A stretch of 64,000 bases of DNA from Prevotella nigrescens (GTDB lineage: Bacteria; Bacteroidota; Bacteroidia; Bacteroidales; Bacteroidaceae): NCBI RefSeq assembly GCF_031191185.1, contig NZ_CP133465.1, positions 1,856,001 to 1,920,000 of the forward strand, written 5' to 3'. The position numbers were made by a program, and so were the translations under genes. The notes below the pieces were generated by a model that was given only the letters and a program-made list of their open reading frames with translations, was not told the DNA's origin and made no database searches. Of this stretch, positions 17,575 through 25,230 are shown piece after piece (within the stretch, counting starts at the first letter, position 1; the number at the start of each line of letters is the position of its first letter).

Positions 17575-17673
17575 ATGAATGGTGATAACTATTTGCAAGT
17601 AATTATTGGAATGTTTCTACGAGATATGAAGATAGAGAAAAGTGTATTGCCTACTTGTTCTAACTGGGCATAA
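17575..17673 (+). CDS. Possible 32-codon leader peptide upstream of rmlA
   Basis: A short frame starting MNGDNYLQVIIGMFL and ending CSNWA, located between the predicted transcription start and rmlA. There is no strong ribosome-binding site and no clear regulatory codon run. It may be chance; listed because it fills most of the leader. Confidence 0.25.
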   Translation: MNGDNYLQVIIGMFLRDMKIEKSVLPTCSNWA

Positions 17674-17704
17674 CATCAACATAATAAGCACTTAAAAAAT
17701 AAAT

Positions 17705-18589
17705 ATGAAAGGTATTGTTCTAGCAGGAGGGTCAGGTACGCGCCTTTATCCAATTACGAAAGGCATAAGCAAACAGTTGATACCTATTTATGATAAACCA
17801 ATGATTTATTATCCTATTTCCGCCTTAATGCTTGCAGGCATAAAAGAAATATTGATAATATCAACTCCATACGATTTGCCAGGTTTTAAGCGTCTTTTAG
17901 GCGATGGACATGATTTTGGAGTAAAATTTGAATATGCAGAGCAACCGTCGCCAGACGGATTAGCACAAGCTTTCATCATTGGAGAAGAGTTTATTGGAAG
18001 CGATTCCGTTTGTTTGGTTTTAGGCGATAATATATTTTACGGTGCCGGCTTTACAGGAATGTTGAAAGAAAGTGTAATAACAGCAGAACAAGATGGAAAA
18101 GCAACTGTCTTTGGCTATTTTGTGAACGACCCGGAACGCTATGGTGTTGCAGAATTTGACAAAGCAGGGAATTGTCTTAGTATTGAAGAAAAACCCAAAC
18201 ATCCAAAAAGTAATTATGCTGTTGTCGGATTGTATTTCTATCCTAATAGTGTTGTAGAAATAGCAAAGAACATAAAACCTTCAGCACGAGGAGAACTCGA
18301 AATAACAACGGTAAATCAAGAATATCTCGCAAAAAATGAACTCAAGGTTCAAACGCTACAGCGTGGTTTCGCATGGTTAGATACAGGTACACATAATAGT
18401 TTGTCGGAAGCAAGCACCTTTATTGAATGTATTGAAAAACGACAAGGTCTAAAAATTGCCTGTCTTGAAGAAATTGCGTATAAAAAAGGTTGGATAAGCA
18501 ACCAACAACTTAGAGAAAGTGCAGAGGTAATGAAGAAGAATGAATATGGTCAATATCTTCTTTGTCTTGCTGATGGTAACAATCAATAG
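17705..18589 (+). CDS. rmlA: Glucose-1-phosphate thymidylyltransferase
   Basis: A 294-residue nucleotidyltransferase making dTDP-glucose from dTTP and glucose-1-phosphate, first step to dTDP-L-rhamnose and other deoxysugars. N-terminal [18 protein letters not shown] is the nucleotide-binding signature; GDNIFYG (metal/nucleotide site) and [19 protein letters not shown] are typical RmlA stretches. Length is normal. rmlB, rmlC and rmlD are not adjacent in this window. It is followed 15 bp later by a Wzc-type kinase gene, so the pair serves cell-surface polysaccharide synthesis. Confidence 0.96.
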   Translation: MKGIVLAGGSGTRLYPITKGISKQLIPIYDKPMIYYPISALMLAGIKEILIISTPYDLPGFKRLLGDGHDFGVKFEYAEQPSPDGLAQAFIIGEEFIGSDSVCLVLGDNIFYGAGFTGMLKESVITAEQDGKATVFGYFVNDPERYGVAEFDKAGNCLSIEEKPKHPKSNYAVVGLYFYPNSVVEIAKNIKPSARGELEITTVNQEYLAKNELKVQTLQRGFAWLDTGTHNSLSEASTFIECIEKRQGLKIACLEEIAYKKGWISNQQLRESAEVMKKNEYGQYLLCLADGNNQ

Positions 18590-18604
18590 AAATATTGTAT
18601 TATT

Positions 18605-21109
18605 ATGATAGAGGAAAATAAGAACGTCGAAAAAGAATATGGACAAGACGAAAATAAAAATTCGTTTATAAATTTTCAATTAATTTATCGCACCGTCATT
18701 CTTAATTGGTATTGGTTCATACTATCTGTAATTATTTGTGTAGGTTTGGCTGCTATTTACTTGCGCTATACTACGCCTACTTATCAAACTGTTGCGAAGT
18801 TACTTATTAAAGACCAAGAAGATAATAAGAAATCGGGGATAAAATATTCATCAAACCTTGGGACTATCTCCAATTCGGAGGGTATCGATAATGAGATAGA
18901 AATTCTGGGGTCAAGGTCTGTCGCTCAAGATGCCGTACGCGATTTGAAACTTTATGTAAACTACACAACAAAAGGAAGACTAAAGACGACAACACTCTAT
19001 AGAAATCAACCACTAAATGTTGATGTCGATAGTAAACATTTAGAAAATTTAAACAGACCGATAGAACTTTCGATTAAACGCGATAGTAATACTTTCATTC
19101 TGGATGGTACATATTACGTTCCAACAAATGAACGTGATGCCGAGGGTCCATTTACATTGAATACAAAATTCTATTCTTTGCCACATTCCATTGTTACCCG
19201 TGCGGGCGTGATTACTATATCGTCTAATCAAGGTAGACTTTTAAGAAAAGGCGAAGAATTAAATATTACATTGCAATCGCCCAAAAATGCTTGCGGACAA
19301 TATGTTAACGATATTCAAATTTCGAAAAGTTCGCAAGGGACAAGCATTGCTTATCTCAAAATGACAGACGAAATTCCTAATCGAAGCATCGATTATTTAA
19401 AGCAACTTGTTGTAGCTTATAACCGTCAAGCAAACGAAGACAAGAATACTATCGCTCTTCGTACAGAACGATTTATAAGTTCGCGCCTTGGTAAAATTGG
19501 TCAAGAATTGAGTGCTACCGAAGGTAAACTGCAGAACTACAAACAGCAAAACGGTGTAGTTGAACAACAAGTAAATGCAGCAAGTAGTTTTTCAAATCAA
19601 ACTGCATCTGAACAGAAACTAACTGAAATGGAGACACAAATCCAGCTCTTTAATAGTATTGCTTCAGAAGTTAAAAATTCTTCAAGAGATTTTTCACAAG
19701 TAATACCATCTGATGTTGGTTTGAGCGATGCAACAGCATCAAGCCTTATCAATAAATATAATGAATTGGTATTAGAAAGAAATCGTCTTCTTCGTAGCGC
19801 TTCAGCAAGTTCTCCAGTAGTAGAACCTCTTACCGACCAAATAAGAACGCTTAACAAGAATATTCGACGCGCTATTGAAACTGCACGTAACAATCTGGAA
19901 ATCCAACGCGATGCTGTAGTTGATCAATTTAAAAAATATAATACGGAAGTTGCTGAAGCACCTGTACAAGAACGAATGATACAATCTATCGAGCGCGAAC
20001 ATGAAGTCATGTCGAGTTTGTATTCTATGTTGCTACAAAAACGAGAAGAAAATAGCATGTCGCTTGCAGCAACTGTCGACAAAGGTAAACTTATTGACGA
20101 TCCACAATTTGCTGGTATCGTAAGTCCAAATACCGAAATGATATATTTGATAGCATTGTTGGTTGGACTTCTTTTGCCATCTCTTGTTCTGTTCCTCATT
20201 CAGTTCTTTAGATATAAGATTGAAGGACACAACGACGTGGTACAGCTTACTAAGTTGCCAATTATTGCCGATGTCCCCGTTGCAAACGAAGCAGCAAAAG
20301 GGAAAGCCGACATTGTGGTGCACGAAAATCAGAATAACCAAATGGAAGAAGTGTTCCGTGCAATGCGTACCAATATACAATTTATATTGGAAGAGAACCA
20401 AAAAGTAATTCTCTTTACATCATCTACTTCAGGTGAAGGCAAGACATTTACAGCAGCTAACCTTGCAGTAAGTTTCGCTTTGTTAGGCAAAAAGGTTATC
20501 TTTGTAGGACTTGATATTCGAAGACCGCGTCTTGCAGAACAGTTTAAGATAAACGACCACAAGCATGGTATTACAAACTTGCTTATAAAGAACGAACCTA
20601 CGTTAGAAAAGTTAAAAGAACAAATTGTGCCATCGGGTGTAAATCAATACTTAGACTTGTTGATGGCTGGACCTATCCCTCCAAACCCAACAGAGTTAAT
20701 AGCACGCCACTCTTTAAATATGGTATTCGATTTGTTGCGTCAAGAGTATGATTATATAATTGTAGATACTGCGCCAGTTGGTCTTGTTACCGACACTTTG
20801 CAGATTGGTAGAATTGTAGATACGACTGTTTATGTATGTCGTGCCGATTATACGTTGAAATCGTCTTTCGATATGATTAACGAACTTTCAGAAGAAAAGA
20901 AACTTCCAAAGATGAATATCGTGCTTAATGGTGTCGATATGTCAAAAAAGAAATATGGTTACTATTATGGTTATGGACGTTACGGAAAATATGGACGATA
21001 TGGTGCAGGAAAATACGGAAAGCATGGTGCATATGGAAACTATGGCAGTTTTGGTAACTACCGTAACAGCAAATATGGAAATAAGAACGATAATTCTATA
21101 AAACGATAA
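18605..21109 (+). CDS. Wzc-type polysaccharide co-polymerase / tyrosine autokinase
   Basis: An 834-residue inner-membrane protein. First membrane span near residues 35-55 (WYWFILSVIICVGLAAIYL), a periplasmic Wzz-like domain with a coiled coil, a second span near 515-540, then a cytoplasmic BY-kinase domain: Walker A TSGEGKTFTAANLA, Walker A' VGLDIRRP, Walker B DYIIVDTAP. The last 55 residues are a tyrosine/glycine-rich tail (YGYYYGYGRYGKYGRYG...) holding about 16 tyrosines, the autophosphorylation cluster. It controls chain length and export of capsule or exopolysaccharide. The outer-membrane Wza partner usually encoded next to it is absent here. A terminator follows. Confidence 0.93.
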   Translation: MIEENKNVEKEYGQDENKNSFINFQLIYRTVILNWYWFILSVIICVGLAAIYLRYTTPTYQTVAKLLIKDQEDNKKSGIKYSSNLGTISNSEGIDNEIEILGSRSVAQDAVRDLKLYVNYTTKGRLKTTTLYRNQPLNVDVDSKHLENLNRPIELSIKRDSNTFILDGTYYVPTNERDAEGPFTLNTKFYSLPHSIVTRAGVITISSNQGRLLRKGEELNITLQSPKNACGQYVNDIQISKSSQGTSIAYLKMTDEIPNRSIDYLKQLVVAYNRQANEDKNTIALRTERFISSRLGKIGQELSATEGKLQNYKQQNGVVEQQVNAASSFSNQTASEQKLTEMETQIQLFNSIASEVKNSSRDFSQVIPSDVGLSDATASSLINKYNELVLERNRLLRSASASSPVVEPLTDQIRTLNKNIRRAIETARNNLEIQRDAVVDQFKKYNTEVAEAPVQERMIQSIEREHEVMSSLYSMLLQKREENSMSLAATVDKGKLIDDPQFAGIVSPNTEMIYLIALLVGLLLPSLVLFLIQFFRYKIEGHNDVVQLTKLPIIADVPVANEAAKGKADIVVHENQNNQMEEVFRAMRTNIQFILEENQKVILFTSSTSGEGKTFTAANLAVSFALLGKKVIFVGLDIRRPRLAEQFKINDHKHGITNLLIKNEPTLEKLKEQIVPSGVNQYLDLLMAGPIPPNPTELIARHSLNMVFDLLRQEYDYIIVDTAPVGLVTDTLQIGRIVDTTVYVCRADYTLKSSFDMINELSEEKKLPKMNIVLNGVDMSKKKYGYYYGYGRYGKYGRYGAGKYGKHGAYGNYGSFGNYRNSKYGNKNDNSIKR

Positions 21110-21126
21110 TATAAAAAGTGATGAAT

Positions 21127-21170
21127 AAGAAGTGTGTCAATGTAAATGCCTTGCCACACTTCTTTTCTTT
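21127..21170 (+). terminator. Terminator between the kinase gene and the HAD gene
   Basis: AAGAAGTGTG (21127-21136) pairs with CACACTTCTT (21155-21164), followed by TTCTTT. It ends 9 bases before the next ATG (21179). Confidence 0.75.
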
Positions 21171-21178
21171 ATGTAATT

Positions 21179-21604
21179 ATGGTAATAGCAGTAGATTTTG
21201 ATGGAACTATAGTGGAGCATATGTATCCTAAAATAGGAAACGAAATTCCATTTGCAACAGATACTTTAAAAGAATTAATAAAAGATGGACACCAATTAAT
21301 TCTTTGGAGTGTTAGAGAAGACGGACTTTTACAAGAGGCTGTAGACTGGTGTCATAGACGCGGAGTAGATTTTTGGGCAGTAAACAAAGATTATCCAGAA
21401 GAAGAACGTTCGAAGAACAACCATTTCTCACGAAAACTAAAGGCAGACATGTTTATCGACGACCGCAATGTTGGTGGTTTACCCGATTGGGGAACTATTT
21501 ATCAGATGATAAAATATAACGAAACGTGGGAAAGCATGCACTATAATCATCAAAACCCTGAATACGGACAGCCAAAGCGAAAGAAACATTGGTGGAACTT
21601 TTAG
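21179..21604 (+). CDS. HAD-superfamily hydrolase, BT0820-like
   Basis: A 141-residue minimal HAD-fold protein. The nucleophile motif DFDGT (MVIAVDFDGTIVE) is at the N-terminus, ILWSVRE supplies motif II, and the acidic motif is MFIDDRNVGG. There is no large cap domain. It resembles small Bacteroides phosphatases such as BT0820 whose substrate is undefined. I chose the ATG at 21179; the upstream in-frame ATG at 21146 would place the N-terminus in the loop of the terminator hairpin and adds residues unlike the family. Expression may therefore depend on read-through or on a promoter I cannot see. Confidence 0.82.
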   Translation: MVIAVDFDGTIVEHMYPKIGNEIPFATDTLKELIKDGHQLILWSVREDGLLQEAVDWCHRRGVDFWAVNKDYPEEERSKNNHFSRKLKADMFIDDRNVGGLPDWGTIYQMIKYNETWESMHYNHQNPEYGQPKRKKHWWNF

Positions 21605-21714
21605 TTTTAGCAAGACCACCTTCCTTATACAGAAAGTACCAACAGAAGTCTTTTGAATAAATTTGATGCTACATTGACGAGTTGGAGAGCATGAAATTAT
21701 ATGGCATTTGTAGT

Positions 21715-21722
21715 TATTTTGA
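21715..21722. repeat. Left target-site duplication of IS copy 1
   Basis: TATTTTGA directly abuts the left end of the element; the same 8 bp follow its right end at 22914-22921. Confidence 0.9.
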
Positions 21723-21868
21723 GGCGTAATGGACATTTGGTAGGCTGAAACCTCTCAAATGTCCTTTATTTATTACCTTTGCAGCATTTGAAAGCTTATG
21801 AATAAAAAAACTGTATATTCTGTAACAGTTCAAATGTTAAAAAGAATGGTCATCGGCGTAATGTCCAA

Positions 21869-22837
21869 ATGTACTTTTGCAGGGATTGTGGCAGGCAATT
21901 TCAAAGTGATCAGCGTATAGACAATGTGTGTTTATGGAGTGACTATCTGACCGAGAAGCGAACTATTTCTGAGCTTTCCACTCTTCACAAATGCTCAGAA
22001 AGAACCATACGCCGTAGGCTAAGTTCAGTGGCAGACAGCTTCACTCCCATCTATCCTGAATCTGCAACAATAATACTGGACACGACCTACTTCCCCAAGA
22101 CCTTTGGTGTGATGCTCTTTCAAGATGCCGCATCAGGCAGGATACTTCATCGTAGGTTTGTCAGGAACGAGACCAACAAGGAATACCTTGAGGGACTCAG
22201 ATGCATTAAGGAGGGTGGAACTCGGATAAAGGCAGTGGTGTGTGATGGACATGTCGGGCTTTTACAAGCTGTAACATCCTGCCCTGTGCAGATGTGTCAA
22301 TTCCACCTGTATTTTAAATTTGTCTTTTTAAACTCAGGTGGAACTCGGATAAAGGCAGTGGTGTGTGATGGACATGTCGGGCTTTTACAAGCTGTAACAT
22401 CCTGCCCTGTGCAGATGTGTCAATTCCACCAGTTGCAGATAGTCAGAAGGCTTCTTACCAACAATCCGCATTTGCCAGCAGGCATCGAGCTGCTGGCATT
22501 AATGAGAAGCATGTTCTCTATTGGGAAAGAAGAATTCACATCAGGCTTTGATAAATGGTGTGACGAATGGAAAGAGTTCCTTGATGAACGAACTCTACTA
22601 ATCTCAGGCAAGACAACCTATACACATAGAAGGCTGAGAAGTGCAAGGCGTTCGGTAAAGACACACCTTAAATGGCTCTATACGTATGAAGAATATCCTG
22701 AATTAGAGATACCCAATACAACAAATCTATTGGAAGGATTCAACTCACAACTTAAAAAGGCACTGCGTAATCATAATGGAATGAAGGAGGTTAATAAAAA
22801 GAAGTTCATAGATGGGTTCCTGAATATAAAAAAGTAG
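21869..22837 (+). pseudogene. Transposase of IS copy 1, interrupted by a 41-residue in-frame duplication
   Basis: Same protein as in copy 2 (281 residues from this ATG) but 322 residues here. A 94-bp segment, 22214-22307, is repeated at 22337-22430 with a 29-bp foreign spacer, adding 41 residues and duplicating the KAVVCDGHVGLLQAV...CQFH stretch that contains a likely catalytic aspartate. The frame stays open, but the core fold should be disturbed, so activity is doubtful. Other motifs: ILDTTYFP (first acidic residue), TNLLEGFNSQLKKALRNH (glutamate). An N-terminal zinc ribbon (CIFCNSSN...YFCRDCG) is encoded upstream in the same frame from about 21806 but without an in-frame start codon; an ATG at 21798 is out of frame because of a run of seven A. 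Confidence 0.8.
22214..22430. repeat. 94-bp direct duplication inside the IS copy 1 transposase gene
   Basis: 22214-22307 and 22337-22430 are identical by eye, separated by 29 bp (22308-22336) not found in copy 2. Offset 123 bp, a multiple of three. Confidence 0.93.
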
Positions 22838-22913
22838 GCTGGAATTACCAGCCTACCAAATGTCCATTACTAAAATACGAGAGGTTTTCAGCCTACCAAA
22901 TGTCCATTACGCC

Positions 22914-22921
22914 TATTTTGA
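22914..22921. repeat. Right target-site duplication of IS copy 1
   Basis: TATTTTGA, identical to 21715-21722. Confidence 0.9.
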
Positions 22922-22956
22922 TGAAAAAATTGTTTCCATATTCGTTAAAACGAAAA

Positions 22957-22994
22957 TGCCTGGCAAATGCTTGTTAAAAGCAGTTTGCCAGGCA
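22957..22994 (-). terminator. Terminator of the RND efflux / lpxA operon
   Basis: TGCCTGGCAAATGC pairs with GCAGTTTGCCAGGCA (one bulged or mismatched position); on the minus strand it is followed by TTTTCGTTTT. It lies 24 bp after the lpxA-like stop. Confidence 0.82.
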
Positions 22995-23017
22995 ATGACT
23001 CAATTTATCTCTTACGT

Positions 23018-23800
23018 TTATATCTTGCAGATGATGCCGTGTTCAGTTTTCCGAATGAACTCGACAATGTTGCGGATTTCGGGCGAATTGGGCACCTGCT
23101 CGTCTATTTGTATGCAGGCGTCGAACACGGAAGTCTGTCCGTGGAACACAAGTCGGTAGGCATTGGCTATGTGTTTAATCACTTTTTCGCTGATTTCCAG
23201 TTCGCGGCAAACCGACGTGTTCACACTGTCGTAGGCAACAGGGCTGCCGCCAGCTACGATGTACGGTGGAACGTCGCGGGCAAAGGTGGTTCCTGCCGTT
23301 ATGTAAGCGGCAGTCCCTACGCGTGTCCTGGCTTTCTGAATGACGCCGGACGAGTAGATTGCACGGTCGGCAACCTCGCAATCGCCTGCAATCTTGGTGC
23401 CGTAGCTGAATATGCAGTGGTTGCCCACCTTGGTGTCGTGGCTGATGTGCACGCCTTCCATAAGGAAGTTGTTCGACCCGATGACGGTTTGGCAACCACG
23501 GTGGGTAGCACGGTTGATAACAACATTCTCTCTGATGACGTTGTTGTCGCCGATAACACACTCGCTTTTTTCGCCAACGAAGTTGAAATCTTGTGGCAAT
23601 GCACCAATAACGCTGCATTGGTGTATCTTGTTTCCGTTGCCTATTCGGCTGCCATTCAGAATGCTGACGAATGGAAACACGATACAGTTGTCGCCAATTA
23701 CTACATCGTCTTCGATGTAAACGAATGGAAATATTTTGCAGCCGTCGCCTATCTTCGCTTTCGGAGAAACATCGGCTTTTGGACTAATCTCACTACTCAT
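23018..23800 (-). CDS. lpxA: LpxA-like acyl-ACP:UDP-GlcNAc O-acyltransferase
   Basis: A 260-residue left-handed beta-helix acyltransferase: hexapeptide repeats (IGDGCKIFPFV, IGDNCIVF, IGNGNKIH), the LpxA stretch GALPQDFNFVGE, IRENVVINRATHRG and the catalytic-histidine region MEGVHISHD, then a helical C-terminal domain. LpxA adds the first acyl chain in lipid A synthesis. In Bacteroidales the main lpxA usually lies with lpxD and the lpxC/fabZ fusion; here it is instead the last gene of an RND efflux operon, 25 bp after the outer-membrane factor, so it may be a second paralogue. Only the gene order is directly seen; paralogy cannot be tested in this window. Confidence 0.87.
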   Translation of the reverse strand: MSSEISPKADVSPKAKIGDGCKIFPFVYIEDDVVIGDNCIVFPFVSILNGSRIGNGNKIHQCSVIGALPQDFNFVGEKSECVIGDNNVIRENVVINRATHRGCQTVIGSNNFLMEGVHISHDTKVGNHCIFSYGTKIAGDCEVADRAIYSSGVIQKARTRVGTAAYITAGTTFARDVPPYIVAGGSPVAYDSVNTSVCRELEISEKVIKHIANAYRLVFHGQTSVFDACIQIDEQVPNSPEIRNIVEFIRKTEHGIICKI

Positions 23801-23825
23801 ACTTATAAATGTGTTTTAAGAAAAC

Positions 23826-25205
23826 TTATTTTGACCCACCACCAAGCGCATAGTAAAGGTTTACGATGGCTTGTAACTTAGAGAACTGGTCTTGAACCTG
23901 AGATATTTCTGCATTCAGCAGGTTCTGTTGTGCAGTAATAACTTCAAGGTAAGAACTTGAACTTTGGTTGTACAGCATCTGTGTTTGCTCTACATTCTTC
24001 TTCAATATTTCTATCTGCTTTGTGTAAAGTACGTCTTTCTCTTCGGCAGCATTGTATGCCACCAATGCGTTACTTACTTCCGAACCAGCAGTCAGAACAC
24101 TGTTTTGCCATTTGTTGTATGCTATCTTGTATTGGTCTTCAGCCACACGAAGTCCTGCTCTAAGCTTTCCTTGCATGAAAATAGGCTGCGTTAGTTTGCC
24201 GATAGCATTGAAAAGCAACTTCGCAGGGTTTACCATTCCGTTGCCGTTGCTCCAACCGCCCGAAGCCGTAATGCTTAGAGAAGGGTAGAAGCGGGCACGC
24301 GCTTGATTGACATTATAGAAGCATTTAGCCAACGCCATCTCGTTTGCGTGTACGTCGGCACGGTTGCTTAGAATTTCAACACCTATGCCACCAGAGAAGT
24401 TTGAAGGCAGTTTCTGGTTGTCTAACGTGCCTCGTGCAATGCCATGCACAGGCTCGCCCATAAGCAGACTCAGCGAGTTTTCAACCTCGCGTGTCTGTTT
24501 CTTTATGTCGGTGGCACGTGCTTGAACGCCGTAATAAGCCGACTGTGCACTCTGTACGCTTGTTGCACGTGCTCTGCCGTAGTCCATCTGGAGTTGCATT
24601 ATATCCCACGTGTTCTTTGTAAGGGCTGCCATATCGGTAACAATCTTGTTCTGCCGGTCGAGCATCAGCAAAGTGTAGTATAGGTTTGCAACGTTGCAGA
24701 TAAGTTTTGTTTGCACTGCAACCTTGTAGTCTTGCATCTGAATCATAGCCATCTGAGCCGCTTTCTTCGCATTGCGGAGATTGCCGAAGAGGTCTATTTC
24801 CCAGCTCGAAGCTATGGGCAACGTGTACGATTTGGTGGCTTCGACGTGCGAACCGAAGTGTGTAATTGTACCTTGCGGTGCAAGAGCTAACGATGGGAGG
24901 AATGCCAACTTGGCAGCACCGAGTTGCTGTTCGGCTATATCAATGTTGAGTGCGGCATTGAGCAGGTCGGGATTATTGGTCAATGCCTTCTCTATAATAG
25001 CTTGCAAATTAGGGTCGGTGAACACATCGCGCCAAGGAAGTTGCCCAAAATCGTTTGCTCCCTCCAACGTTGTTTGGTCGTTGATGGGGTCGCGTACAAG
25101 ACCATCGGTTTTCACTTCAGGACGTTTGTATGTTCCATATAGGCTCTTGCAACCCGTCAAAGACAGTGTTGCAAGTCCTAAAATGATGATATTTCTTATT
25201 TTCAT
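23826..25205 (-). CDS. Outer-membrane efflux factor (TolC/OprM-NodT family lipoprotein)
   Basis: A 459-residue outer-membrane channel of an RND pump. A lipoprotein signal ends LSLTGC with C19 as the lipidated residue. Two structural repeats of the OEP domain are recognisable, with the long helices (AAQMAMIQMQDYKVAVQTK..., YNAAEEKDVLYTKQIEILKKNVEQTQMLY) that form the periplasmic tunnel. It docks to the adaptor and pump encoded upstream in the same operon (25 bp gap). Length is normal for the OprM branch. Confidence 0.93.
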   Translation of the reverse strand: MKIRNIIILGLATLSLTGCKSLYGTYKRPEVKTDGLVRDPINDQTTLEGANDFGQLPWRDVFTDPNLQAIIEKALTNNPDLLNAALNIDIAEQQLGAAKLAFLPSLALAPQGTITHFGSHVEATKSYTLPIASSWEIDLFGNLRNAKKAAQMAMIQMQDYKVAVQTKLICNVANLYYTLLMLDRQNKIVTDMAALTKNTWDIMQLQMDYGRARATSVQSAQSAYYGVQARATDIKKQTREVENSLSLLMGEPVHGIARGTLDNQKLPSNFSGGIGVEILSNRADVHANEMALAKCFYNVNQARARFYPSLSITASGGWSNGNGMVNPAKLLFNAIGKLTQPIFMQGKLRAGLRVAEDQYKIAYNKWQNSVLTAGSEVSNALVAYNAAEEKDVLYTKQIEILKKNVEQTQMLYNQSSSSYLEVITAQQNLLNAEISQVQDQFSKLQAIVNLYYALGGGSK

Positions 25206-25230
25206 AACTTTCTTACTTCGTTAGTAATCT

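Larger units (their letters stand above)
21723..22913 (+). mobile_element. Insertion sequence copy 1 (IS256-like variant), 1191 bp with internal duplication
   Basis: Terminal inverted repeats start GGCGTAATGGACATTTGGTA at the left and mirror at the right over about 28 bp (and about 7 more after a one-base gap). It is flanked by an 8-bp duplication, TATTTTGA. The right end carries a second copy of the CCTACCAAATGTCCATTAC motif 40 bp inside the tip. It is identical in organisation to copy 2 at 50912-51978 but 124 bp longer: 123 bp from an internal duplication in the transposase gene and one additional A in an A-run. The transposase style (zinc ribbon, then a DDE core with DGH and CQFH) suggests the IS256 family, perhaps the IS1249-like branch; the exact group needs a database search. 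Confidence 0.93.

Noticed and set aside
22967..23881. 304-residue plus-strand frame
   Set aside because: Opposite the lpxA-like gene and its terminator; no family resemblance.
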